Assembly: GCA_947486575.1 (NCBI GenBank)
Contig: CANKUB010000035.1
Coordinates: forward strand, 1-38,338
DNA from: Betaproteobacteria bacterium
Lineage (GTDB): Bacteria; Pseudomonadota; Gammaproteobacteria; Burkholderiales; SG8-41
Length of the DNA stretch: 38,338 bases
Reading direction: 5' to 3'
Shown: one piece after another, positions 17,484 through 25,405 of the stretch
Numbering within the stretch: the stretch's first letter is position 1
Layout: each line of letters opens with the position of its first letter
Translations under genes and position numbers: made by a program
Notes under the pieces: model-generated
Told to the model about the DNA's origin: nothing
The model's input: only the letters and a program-made list of their open reading frames with translations
Database searches by the model: none

Positions 17484-18050
17484 TCAAGCCGTTTCCGCTT
17501 TTGCCTTGGCTACCGTCACCAGCGCAGGGCGGATGACGCGATCATTCAGTTTGTAGCCTTTTTGCAGTACGCTCACCACGGTGTTGGGTTCGGCATCCGA
17601 TTCAACCATGCTGATGGCCTGATGACGATGCGGATCAAATTTTTGGCTGACCGGGTTTTCTTCGGCAAGCCTGTATTTGTCAAACGCGGCGTTCAATTGC
17701 TTCAGCGTGAGTTCGACGCCACCTTTGAGGTTTTCCGCCGAGGCATTTTCGGTGGCGAGCGCGGCTTCGAGACTGTCTTTCACCGCCAGTAACTCGGTGG
17801 CGAAATTTTCTACCGCGTACTTGTGTGCGGCGGTGACGTCCGCCTGGGCACGCTTGCGCACGTTATCGGTCTCGGCTTTTGCGCGCAGAAAAGCGTCACG
17901 ATGCTCTTGCGCGGCGGTCTCCGCTTTTTGCAGCAGCTCTTCTAGCGTGGGTGCGGCAGGTTGTGCGGGAGAGGCTGCGCCCGCATCAGTTTGATTGGCA
18001 GCCGATTGCTCTTGTGCAATACCGGGTTCGTTTTGGGGTGCTTCGGTCAT
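17484..18050 (-). CDS. grpE: Nucleotide exchange factor GrpE
   Basis: GrpE of 188 residues. A low-complexity Ala/Gln/Pro N-terminus is followed by a long coiled coil ([20 protein letters not shown], then [11 protein letters not shown]) and the beta-wing domain with [12 protein letters not shown] and [21 protein letters not shown]. It releases ADP from DnaK. An in-frame ATG at 18077 would add nine residues. That codon lies within the -10 region of the sigma-32 promoter, so it cannot be in the heat-shock transcript. ATG 18050, with GGAG upstream, is the start. It is the first gene of the heat-shock operon. Confidence 0.96.
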   Translation of the reverse strand: MTEAPQNEPGIAQEQSAANQTDAGAASPAQPAAPTLEELLQKAETAAQEHRDAFLRAKAETDNVRKRAQADVTAAHKYAVENFATELLAVKDSLEAALATENASAENLKGGVELTLKQLNAAFDKYRLAEENPVSQKFDPHRHQAISMVESDAEPNTVVSVLQKGYKLNDRVIRPALVTVAKAKAETA

Positions 18051-18076
18051 ACTAGGTCTCCGATTAACTTTACCCA

Positions 18077-18103
18077 CGTTGGGGCGGAAATCGCGAATTC
18101 AAG
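18077..18103 (-). promoter_or_regulatory. Sigma-32 heat-shock promoter of grpE-dnaK-dnaJ
   Basis: On the minus strand CTTGAAT (18103-18097) and CCCCAACG (18084-18077) are 12 bases apart. This fits the RpoH consensus CTTGAAA-N11-15-CCCCATNT at nearly every strong position. Transcription should start near 18070, leaving a leader of about 20 bases before the GrpE start at 18050. No CIRCE element is seen. Confidence 0.8.
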
Positions 18104-18121
18104 TATATTCGTAATACTTTA

Positions 18122-18140
18122 TAAGTAATTGTTTTTAAAG
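18122..18140 (+). repeat. AT-rich 19-mer, identical to 30564-30582
   Basis: The sequence TAAGTAATTGTTTTTAAAG occurs here and, with no mismatch, at 30564-30582. Related forms lie in other intergenic gaps (11334, 25360 and 28521, more loosely 2001 and 7574). The role is unknown. Confidence 0.65.
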
Positions 18141-18218
18141 GATAAATATTGCCAATGTGAATGCGGTTGCCGTTTATAGATGCGCAGGAGAATCAGGGTG
18201 TCCGGTTACTAAAGCTAA

Positions 18219-18449
18219 GGCGGGTTCGGCGTGATTGTACCGCCAGGCTCAGCGCGTAACGTTGTCGAGCGACTCAACGCTAACACGGCTGCGCGCAGTC
18301 TTCCCAGCCTCGAAATTAGGCCGTTCATCTTAACGATTGCTCGCTGCAGGGACAAACCGGCACCTTGTCTGTCTTCAAATTATTGCATTAACGCATGGGC
18401 TGGTCTGGCTGCTGTAAGCCGTTTGCCTAATACTCAGACAAACCCGTAG
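18219..18449 (+). pseudogene. Relic of the C-terminal end of a Bug receptor gene
   Basis: From 18219 the frame reads GGFGVIVPPGSARNVVERLN, then ANTAARSLPSLEIRPF, and ends with INAWAGLAAVSR. This follows the C-terminal lobe of Bug proteins (VxPxGTPxxVVxRLNxE...ALxxPEVRxxF...EIxKWAxVVxxxG). A stop codon sits directly upstream at 18216-18218. The region encoding the first 250 residues is absent, and the middle is degraded. It lies in the 405-base gap between the grpE promoter and the LysR gene and is not expected to give a working product. The gap otherwise holds the sigma-32 promoter, the AT-rich 19-mer and the LysR leader. Confidence 0.5.
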
Positions 18450-18482
18450 AATAGTTTTTTCATTCCGTCCAGGATTGGTTTT

Positions 18483-19391
18483 GTGAACAAACTGTTGGGC
18501 ATGCTGGCTTTTGTGAAAGTGGCCGACAGTGGCAGCTTTACCTCAGCGGCTACGCAATTGGGCGTGTCGGTTTCTGCTGTGGCAAAAGCCGTCGCGCGGT
18601 TGGAAGAAGAGCTGGGCATACAGTTGCTGGTGCGCTCCACGCGCCGCCTTGCGCTGAATGATGACGGGCGTGATTACTACGCGCGCTGCCTGCAGATTCT
18701 GAATGATATTGAAGACGCCGAAGCGTCACTCAAAAGCGCTGGAGAAACACCGAAGGGACAGTTGAAACTGTCATTTCCGGCACTGTTCGGGCGACTGACG
18801 TTTCTGCCGCGTGTGGCGGAGTTTAACCAGCGTTATCCCGATATCGTGCTGAACATAGCGCTCGATGACCGGCAGGTGGATTTGATTGAGCGCGGGCTTG
18901 ATCTGGCGGTGCAGGTGGGCGAAATCAATAATCCGCGTTACATAGCACGGGTGCTGAATCGCGGGCAGCGCGTCACCTGCGCCACGCCAGCGTATTTCAA
19001 GGTGCATGGGCAGCCGCAAATGCCGGACGATTTAACGCAGCACTGCTGTATCGCCAGCGCGCTGTTTCCGGTGTGGCCCTATAGCGTGAAAGGCAAGCGT
19101 GTCGAAATTGCGGTGCGCGGGCCGCTGGTGCTGACGGGCGGGGATGCCGTGCGCGAGGCGGCGTTGCTGGGCCTGGGTATCGTGCAATCAAACTGGTGGA
19201 CCGTGCGACATGATCTGGCCGAGGGCAAGCTGATCGAGGTGTTAAAGTCGTATGCGATTGAAGGCCAACCGATCAGCGTGGTGTATCCGCCCACGCGCCA
19301 CGTGCCGCGCAAGCTGCGTGTGATGATTGATTTTCTGGTGGAAATTACGCGTCTCACACCGGATGACCCGCCGCTGCGATTGCGGAAATAA
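18483..19391 (+). CDS. LysR-family transcriptional regulator
   Basis: A LysR-type regulator of 302 residues. The winged helix-turn-helix is at about 1-60 (MLAFVKVADSGSFTSAATQLGVSVSAVAKAVARLEEELG, the usual motif with SVSAVAKAVARLE as recognition helix). The effector domain begins near 90 (KGQLKLSFPALFGRL). It belongs to the CrgA/AaeR-like subgroup judging by RSTRRLALNDDG and GLDLAVQVGEI. The start is GTG with AGGA upstream. It likely controls the flavin monooxygenase gene that follows after 96 bases on the same strand, possibly with the Bug gene after that; the inducer is unknown. Confidence 0.93.
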   Translation: MNKLLGMLAFVKVADSGSFTSAATQLGVSVSAVAKAVARLEEELGIQLLVRSTRRLALNDDGRDYYARCLQILNDIEDAEASLKSAGETPKGQLKLSFPALFGRLTFLPRVAEFNQRYPDIVLNIALDDRQVDLIERGLDLAVQVGEINNPRYIARVLNRGQRVTCATPAYFKVHGQPQMPDDLTQHCCIASALFPVWPYSVKGKRVEIAVRGPLVLTGGDAVREAALLGLGIVQSNWWTVRHDLAEGKLIEVLKSYAIEGQPISVVYPPTRHVPRKLRVMIDFLVEITRLTPDDPPLRLRK

Positions 19392-19487
19392 CGCCCACAT
19401 AGTTTCAATACGTGGTTCATATTACCAGGCTGTAGATGTGCGTATCATGGCTGCCTTTGGCTATTACCACAGACTCTGGAGAACACC

Positions 19488-20609
19488 ATGCGTTTAGGCT
19501 ATTTCACCATGCCGCTGCACCCGCAGGAGCGCAGCTGCACCGATACATTGCAGGAAGACCGCGAGGCGATCATTCTTGCTGACAAGCTGGGTTTTTATGA
19601 TGCCTTTGTCGGCGAACATCTTACCGAGAAAACCGAGAACGTCACCAACAGCCTGTTGTTTCTGGCGACGCTGATCAGTGACACCAAATCCATCAAGCTC
19701 GGGACGGGCACGTCTAATTTGTCGCAGCAGCATCCGGTGCTGTTCGCGTCACATGCAGCCATGTTCGATCATCTGGCCAAAGGGCGGTTTATTTTCGGCG
19801 TGAGTGCTGGCGCATTGAGGTGTGATGCGGAAGCGCTGGGCAACATCAATGAAGACCGCAACAAGATGTTTGCCGAGTGCATCGATGTGATTCTCGCGAT
19901 ATGGGAGCGTGACACACCGTACGATATTGATTTCCCGAACAACCGGTACAAGGTCACCGTGAAAAACACGCGTGATCTGGCCATCGGCCGCGGGCATCTC
20001 TACAAGCCGTATCAGCAGCCACGGCCAGAAATTGTCGGCACGGTGGTGGCACCATTTTCCAAGGGCGTCACGCTCATGGGCCAGCGCGATTTTCATCCGC
20101 TCTCAGCGAATTTCCTGTTTCCTAAATGGCTGCCCAGCCATTGGGCGAATTACAGTCAGGGCAAACAAAACGTGGGGCAAACCGCCGATCCCGCAGACTG
20201 GCGCATCGCGCGCACCATTTTTGTCGCGGACGACGACAAGGTTGCCAAAAATTACGGGCGCGATGATCCCAACAGTCCGTATCGCTTTTACTGGAAGATG
20301 CTCACCTACAAAATGTTTGCGGGTGGCCGTCAGGCAATTTTCAAGAACGATCTTGCTGAGCCCGATTCAATGATTACCGAAGACCGCGTGCTCGATAATC
20401 TGGTGATTCACGGTTCAGTTAACAGCGTGGTGGATCAAATTCTCAAGCTGCGCGAAGAAACCGGCGATTTTGGCGAGCTGGTCTACGCTGGCATGGATTG
20501 GGTTGATCCCCGATTGGCCAAGCGCTCAATGGAGTTGATGGCGACAGAAGTGATGCCACGCGTGAATAAAGCCATTGCGGCGGGGGCAGAAAAATCTCGG
20601 GCGGCCTAA
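19488..20609 (+). CDS. LLM-class flavin-dependent monooxygenase (luciferase-like)
   Basis: A 373-residue TIM-barrel flavoprotein. LGYFTMPLHPQERS at the start, FVGEHLTEK, LGTGTSNLSQQHPV and FIFGVSAGALRCD are typical of the bacterial luciferase-like family, nearest in pattern to limonene-monooxygenase-type members. It would use FMNH2 from a separate reductase and O2 to oxygenate an organic substrate. The C-terminal segment VIHGSVNSVVDQILKLREETG is the usual flavin-dependent domain end. GGAG lies ahead of the ATG. The LysR gene upstream and the Bug gene 48 bases downstream suggest a small uptake-plus-oxidation unit. Confidence 0.92.
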   Translation: MRLGYFTMPLHPQERSCTDTLQEDREAIILADKLGFYDAFVGEHLTEKTENVTNSLLFLATLISDTKSIKLGTGTSNLSQQHPVLFASHAAMFDHLAKGRFIFGVSAGALRCDAEALGNINEDRNKMFAECIDVILAIWERDTPYDIDFPNNRYKVTVKNTRDLAIGRGHLYKPYQQPRPEIVGTVVAPFSKGVTLMGQRDFHPLSANFLFPKWLPSHWANYSQGKQNVGQTADPADWRIARTIFVADDDKVAKNYGRDDPNSPYRFYWKMLTYKMFAGGRQAIFKNDLAEPDSMITEDRVLDNLVIHGSVNSVVDQILKLREETGDFGELVYAGMDWVDPRLAKRSMELMATEVMPRVNKAIAAGAEKSRAA

Positions 20610-20657
20610 CGGCAGATAGTGATTCTGGTCTTTAAATCGCGAGGGTAAACTGGCAGA

Positions 20658-21632
20658 ATGATAAACCGTAACTATTTGTTTTTATTGATAATTTCAGCTT
20701 TGTGTGCAGATGCGTCAGCACACGGCGCGCAAGCTGCTGCGGGGTATCCCGTGCGCCCGATACGCTGGGTAACATCCACTGCCGCGGGTTCCGGTTCGGA
20801 CGTGGTTGCACGCATACTGTCGCCGCGTTTGTCGGAGTTGCTGGGCCAGCAAGTGGTTGTAGACAATCGTCCCGGCGCCAGTGGCCTGATCGCCGCCGAG
20901 CTGGTGTCCCGCGCGGCGCCCGACGGCTATACGATATGGGTCGTCACCCTGACGCAACTCATCAGCACCACGCTATATGACCGGTTTCATCTGGCACGCG
21001 GGTATGTGCCGGTCGGCTACATCGGTGGTACACCGTTTGCCATTGTGACCAGTTCAGCACTGCCGGTAAAAACCACGGCTGAATTTATAGCCTATGCCAA
21101 ATCGAAGCCGGATTTTGTCATGTATGGCACGGGCGGCACCGGCACCAGCGCGCATCTGTGCATGGAGCTGTTTCAGTCGATGGCGGGCGTAAAGCTGGTG
21201 CATGTGCCGTACAAAGCCAGTGCGCTGGCGATGACCGAAGTCATGGGCGGCCAAATGCACGCTACCTGCACCGCAGCGCCGACGCTGTCGCTTATTGCGG
21301 GCGGACAAAAAGCACGCGTCATGGGGGTGACCACGCTTGCGCCCACGCCGCTGGCGCCGGGCCTGCCCACCATTGCCGAAACGCTGCCGGGCTACGAACT
21401 CAACGGCTGGTACGGCCTGCTGACGCCCCCCAACACGTCACAGCCCATCATCTCGCGGCTGAATCGTGAATTCACCAAGCTCGTTACCATGCCTGACATA
21501 CGCGAACGCATGCTCGGCGTGGGCGTGGAGCCTGCGCCGTCCACACCGGCGGAATTCAGCGCGTTTTTGAAAAAGGAAACTGAGCGCTTTAGCAAGGTGC
21601 TGAAGGACGCTGGAGTTAAGGCGACGAATTAA
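20658..21632 (+). CDS. Bug/TctC-family periplasmic solute-binding receptor (copy 2)
   Basis: A secreted receptor of 324 residues with a strongly hydrophobic signal (NYLFLLIISALCADASAHG, cleaved near 22-27). Family motifs are VRPIRWVTSTAAGSGSDVVARIL, VVVDNRPGASGLIAAEL, AAPDGYTIW and VHVPYKASALAMTEVMGGQMH. In the ligand loop, TSTAAGSGSD replaces the common FxPGGxxD, so its ligand may differ from those of the other copies. The gene follows the flavin monooxygenase by 48 bases and ends at a clear terminator, so the pair probably forms the end of one transcript. The substrate of the monooxygenase is an obvious candidate ligand. Confidence 0.92.
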   Translation: MINRNYLFLLIISALCADASAHGAQAAAGYPVRPIRWVTSTAAGSGSDVVARILSPRLSELLGQQVVVDNRPGASGLIAAELVSRAAPDGYTIWVVTLTQLISTTLYDRFHLARGYVPVGYIGGTPFAIVTSSALPVKTTAEFIAYAKSKPDFVMYGTGGTGTSAHLCMELFQSMAGVKLVHVPYKASALAMTEVMGGQMHATCTAAPTLSLIAGGQKARVMGVTTLAPTPLAPGLPTIAETLPGYELNGWYGLLTPPNTSQPIISRLNREFTKLVTMPDIRERMLGVGVEPAPSTPAEFSAFLKKETERFSKVLKDAGVKATN

Positions 21633-21640
21633 GGACGACG

Positions 21641-21659
21641 AACCGCACGCGGTTTTTTT
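21641..21659 (+). terminator. Rho-independent terminator after Bug copy 2
   Basis: A 5-bp stem AACCG/CGGTT with loop CACG is followed by seven T residues in all. It lies 9 bases after the stop codon. The stem is short, but the T-run is good. Confidence 0.65.
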
Positions 21660-21788
21660 GGAAGGGCACCGCAGCGCAGCGTGCAAAGCAGCGAAGCAAT
21701 AAAACAAGCCATCGCCACCCGTGCTCACAGTGCGCCGACAGCGAGCGACGGGCGTGGTCTGGTTTTTTGCGCTGAGCGGGATATTGCG

Positions 21789-22901
21789 TTATTTAATTCT
21801 CAGCAGTGTCGCCGCGGTTTCACCCAGGATCGCGATGCGCTCGTCGTCACTCAGGCTGGGCGTATTGAGGATGTGATCCACCGCTTTGTCTTCCCATGGG
21901 TAGGGGTAATCGGTGCCGAGCATGATCTGGCTCGACCCTACGTTCGCCGCAAGATGGCGCAACGCCTCCGGCGTGAAAATGAGCGCATCGTAGTAGAGCT
22001 GCTTCAGATACTCAGTCGGCCGTTTCTTGAGCGTGCGATTGCAGCGTTGCGGGAACGTAAGGCAGCCGTGATCGGAGCGATCCATGTACGACGCGAGGTA
22101 GCCGCCGCCATGCGCGGAACAAATCTTCAGCCCCGGGAACAGGTCGAGCGTTCCTTCAAAAATCAGATGCGACAGTGCGATCGTGGTATCCAATGGATTG
22201 CCGATGACGTTGTCGAGCACGCCGTTGCCTTTCAGTCGCCGCCCTAGGTCGGGTGTGCCCTGCGGGTGCAGGAAGACGAGAATGTCGAGCTCCTCGCACT
22301 TGCGCCAGAACGGGTGAAACTTCGGATCTGCGAACTCATGGTCACCCACGCTCGCACCGACTGCTACACCACGCAAACCGAGCTTCTTCACTGCATGATC
22401 GAGCTGCTGCACGGCAAGGTCGGGGAACTGGAGGGCAACTGAAGCATAAGCGACGAAACGGTCGGGATTGCGTGCGCAGATATCCACAAGTCCTTCGTTG
22501 TTCAACCGCACAACTTCCGCAGCGGTATCGCGATCGGCCCCATACCAGAACGGATTAATGCTGAGCGCTTCGATGTCGATGCCCTGTACGTCCATGTCAC
22601 GCAGCCGCGTCGTCACATCTTCCATGACGATGGTTCCGACATGGTGATTGTAGGCGTCCTGGTCGAGCAGCTTCGAAGCCGCAGGGATTTGACAATGCGC
22701 ATGCACATCGATGGTTTTCACGCGGCGGCCCTTGACCACGACTTCGCGGCGCTTGACCGCCGGTTGCACCGAGCTCACGCCTGATTGCGCTGCCGCTGCA
22801 AGCTGCGGTTCCTGCGCGGCAGCGGCGATCAGTCCGCAGCTGGTGAAAACAATCGCGGGATTCACCCCGCGCGTATTATTGGTTGCGTTTTGCGTGTGCA
22901 T
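21789..22901 (-). CDS. Amidohydrolase family protein (ACMSD-type decarboxylase/hydrolase)
   Basis: A metal-dependent TIM-barrel enzyme of 370 residues. Metal ligands are H67 and H69 in IDVHAHC, H212 in FLHPQG, H264 in SAHGGGYLASY and D331 in LGTDYPYPWE. This is the pattern of the ACMSD subgroup (2-amino-3-carboxymuconate-6-semialdehyde decarboxylase, 2-pyrone or gamma-resorcylate decarboxylases). These enzymes cleave C-C or C-O bonds of ring-derived carboxylates. The first 40 residues are an unusual Ala-rich extension (VFTSCGLIAAAAQ) that might export the protein, although no standard signal cleavage site is evident. It is read in the opposite direction to its neighbours. The divergent Bug gene begins 283 bases away. 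Confidence 0.88.
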   Translation of the reverse strand: MHTQNATNNTRGVNPAIVFTSCGLIAAAAQEPQLAAAAQSGVSSVQPAVKRREVVVKGRRVKTIDVHAHCQIPAASKLLDQDAYNHHVGTIVMEDVTTRLRDMDVQGIDIEALSINPFWYGADRDTAAEVVRLNNEGLVDICARNPDRFVAYASVALQFPDLAVQQLDHAVKKLGLRGVAVGASVGDHEFADPKFHPFWRKCEELDILVFLHPQGTPDLGRRLKGNGVLDNVIGNPLDTTIALSHLIFEGTLDLFPGLKICSAHGGGYLASYMDRSDHGCLTFPQRCNRTLKKRPTEYLKQLYYDALIFTPEALRHLAANVGSSQIMLGTDYPYPWEDKAVDHILNTPSLSDDERIAILGETAATLLRIK

Positions 22902-23184
22902 TACGTACTCCTCCGTTGGTTGGATGCAATACTATTCTAATCTTGAAAACTTTCTGTTGGATAGACCAGAGCAAACAGCAAAATGGGCTAATTTGCAATC
23001 AATTGCAATATCGTAGCGCAATGTGGGTTCGCTCACCTTGCTTAGGCGATGCACATGCCGCTAAACTGACCTAGAATTCGGTTGCGGATTGTCAAAATTC
23101 CATGCATTGTTTGCCTGCGTCAAACCAGTTAGGCAGCCGGAGAGCGCCAGTCCATGTCAGTTGATTGATCAACCGGAGGATACT

Positions 23185-24156
23185 ATGACCCCTGTCAAGT
23201 GTGCCGCAGCGGGTTTGTTTTTGACTGTCACAGTAGGTAACGCTGCCAATGCTGCGGAAGCCAATTATCCCAACCGTCCGATCCGATTCATCGCGCCATT
23301 CGTGCCCGGTGGGCCGAGCGACATTCTCGCGCGTCTGCTGGGCCAAAGGCTGAACGAAAGCATGGGACAGCAGGTGGTGGTTGATAATCGCGGCAGCGCC
23401 GGCGGCATCGTCGGCTTCGAGCTTGGCGCGAAGGCCGCACCGGATGGCTATACCATCATGATCGCGACCTACAGCGGGCTCACGGTGAACCCCAGCACCT
23501 ACCGCAAGTTGCCATACGATCCGGTGCGCGACTTTCAGCCGGTCACGCAGCTCACCGTTGGCCCCAGTGTGCTGGTGGTGAATCCATCCGTCGGCGCAAA
23601 GACGTTGCAGGATTTCGTGGCGTTGGCCAAAGTCAAAGCGGGCGGGATCAATTACGCGTCAACCGGTCATGGCAACCTGCTGGTCACCGAGCAATTCAAG
23701 GCGATCGCAGGCATCAATCTGGTCAACGTGCCGTACAAAGGCACCGGGCAAGCGCTGGTTGCGCTGATCAGCGGGGAAGTGCAAATGATGACAATGAACC
23801 CGCTGGTTGCAATGCCCCACATGAAATCGGGCAAGTTGCGCGGTTTGGCGGTGACGACGATTGATCGCAGCCCGGTGATGCCCGATATTCCGACCGTCGC
23901 GGAATCCGGCTTTCCCGGCTACGAGTCAATTCAGTGGCATAGCATCATCATGCCCGCGCGCACCCCGCGGCCGATCGTGAACCGGCTACACGGGGAACTG
24001 GTCAAAATATTAAAGCAGCCCGACGTGATCGAGCGTTTTCACGGGCAGGGGGTCAAGCCCGTGGGTTCAACCCCGGAACAACTCGCGGCGCTGATCAAAG
24101 CAGAAATCCCGATGTATGCGAAATTGGTGAAGCAGATCGGGCTTGAGCCGCTGTGA
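23185..24156 (+). CDS. Bug/TctC-family periplasmic solute-binding receptor (copy 3)
   Basis: A receptor of 323 residues. The signal is AAAGLFLTVTVGNAANAAEA, cleaved after ANA near residue 21. Family motifs are NRPIRFIAPFVPGGPSDILARLL, VVVDNRGSAGGIVGFEL, AAPDGYTIMIATYSG, LPYDPVRDFQPV and VNVPYKGTGQALVALISGEVQ. The frame is open back to an ATG at 23089, but GGAGG six bases ahead of 23185 and the signal peptide fix the start there. It is the first of three forward genes that end at the terminator at 25962 (Bug, UGSC partner, UGSC selenoprotein), although the 169-base gap to the second gene leaves co-transcription open. Confidence 0.92.
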   Translation: MTPVKCAAAGLFLTVTVGNAANAAEANYPNRPIRFIAPFVPGGPSDILARLLGQRLNESMGQQVVVDNRGSAGGIVGFELGAKAAPDGYTIMIATYSGLTVNPSTYRKLPYDPVRDFQPVTQLTVGPSVLVVNPSVGAKTLQDFVALAKVKAGGINYASTGHGNLLVTEQFKAIAGINLVNVPYKGTGQALVALISGEVQMMTMNPLVAMPHMKSGKLRGLAVTTIDRSPVMPDIPTVAESGFPGYESIQWHSIIMPARTPRPIVNRLHGELVKILKQPDVIERFHGQGVKPVGSTPEQLAALIKAEIPMYAKLVKQIGLEPL

Positions 24157-24325
24157 ACGGCGCGCCACAACGGCGTTAGACGGAATACCCTATCACGCTG
24201 TTGCCGAAATTGACCGTATTGCGGATTTACGATAATAGCGCTGACTGTGGACTAACCGCAATTTTGTGTAAACTGCGCCTTTGCTATCTTCACATTTTTC
24301 ACACGACGATCAAGGGAAGCGCAAC

Positions 24326-25357
24326 ATGGAACTCAAGTCACGGCGTCACACGACGCAAGATATCGGCAGTGCCATTGAACTTTGTTATACCAACGGCTGG
24401 ACAGACGGTTTGCCGGTGGTGCCGCCTACCGCGGAGCGTGTTGAAGCGATGCTGGCGGCAGCGAAGCTTGATCCGCAGCACCAACTGGCGTTTATCGAAA
24501 ACCGGCAGACCAAGGTGACCGCAGAAAAAGTCGCGATCAATGCGGTGATGGCCGGTTGCAAGGCGGAATACATGCCGGTGGTGGCCGCTGCGGTTGAGGC
24601 GATTGCCGATCCGAAGTACGGTTATCACGGCCCGGCTACGAGCACGGGTGGTTCAGCAGTGTTCATGTTGGTGAATGGCCCGATTGCGAAGCAGTTGGAT
24701 ATCAACTCCGGCGATAACCTGTTTGGCCCCGGCTGGCGTGCGAATGCCACCATTGGCCGCGCGATACGGCTGGTGATGCGCAATGTGATTGGCACGCTGC
24801 CCGGCGAACTGGATCGCAGCAGCATGGGTCACGGCGGCAAGTACAGCTTTTGCATTGCCGAAAATGAAACCGAAACCAGCCCGTGGCCGCCGTTTCACAC
24901 CACGCGCGGATTCAGCCGCCAGCAGAATGCGGTGACTGTGTTCGCGGCATTTGCGCCGCATCAGATTTCTAACGGCTTGAGTTCGGCGCCCGATGGCGTG
25001 CTGACAACCCTGTGCGCCAACATGCGTTTCTCGGCGGGTACCAATCGCCGTCCGCAATACGCGCTGGTGTTTCCCGGTGAGCATCAACTGGTGATGAAAA
25101 AGGCCGGGTGGACGCGCGAGCAAGTGCAAAACTATTGCTTTGAGCATGCGCAATGTTCGATGGCAGAAATCAAGCGTGCCAATATCGCGCCGGGCGCTGT
25201 CACACCGGAAGATGAAACCACCAAGATTTCAATTGTGGAAACGCCGCAGGATTTCATAGTGGTGGCGGCGGGTGGTATTGCCGGCGTGCAGGCATCGTAT
25301 ATTCCGGGCTGGGGTGGCAAGGCCGGTTCGCAAAGCGTGACCAAAGAAATCAAGTAA
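24326..25357 (+). CDS. Conserved protein of unknown function, likely partner of the UGSC selenoprotein
   Basis: A soluble protein of 343 residues with no signal peptide. Distinct conserved-looking blocks are GWTDGLPVVPPT (24-35), KVAINAVMAGCKAEYMPVV (68-86), GPGWRANATIGRAIRLVMRN (134-153) and GKYSFCIAENE (171-181). I recall this type of protein next to UGSC-family genes in soil proteobacteria and actinobacteria but know of no assigned reaction. Cysteines at C78 and C176 could take part in redox chemistry. The gene lies 48 bases before the selenoprotein gene on the same strand. The start ATG 24326 has AAGGGAAG; the upstream ATG at 24281 lacks a site. Confidence 0.7.
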   Translation: MELKSRRHTTQDIGSAIELCYTNGWTDGLPVVPPTAERVEAMLAAAKLDPQHQLAFIENRQTKVTAEKVAINAVMAGCKAEYMPVVAAAVEAIADPKYGYHGPATSTGGSAVFMLVNGPIAKQLDINSGDNLFGPGWRANATIGRAIRLVMRNVIGTLPGELDRSSMGHGGKYSFCIAENETETSPWPPFHTTRGFSRQQNAVTVFAAFAPHQISNGLSSAPDGVLTTLCANMRFSAGTNRRPQYALVFPGEHQLVMKKAGWTREQVQNYCFEHAQCSMAEIKRANIAPGAVTPEDETTKISIVETPQDFIVVAAGGIAGVQASYIPGWGGKAGSQSVTKEIK

Positions 25358-25359
25358 TC

Positions 25360-25394
25360 GTAAGTATTTGTATTTATTGTTAATTTTTAAAAGG
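25360..25394 (+). repeat. AT-rich intergenic motif copy before the selenoprotein gene
   Basis: GTAAGTATTTG followed by TATTGTTAATTTTTAAAAGG fills the gap between the partner gene and the selenoprotein gene and ends in the ribosome binding site. It is a diverged or expanded form of the 19-mer at 18122 and 30564. Confidence 0.4.
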
Positions 25395-25405
25395 AGATCG
25401 GCATC

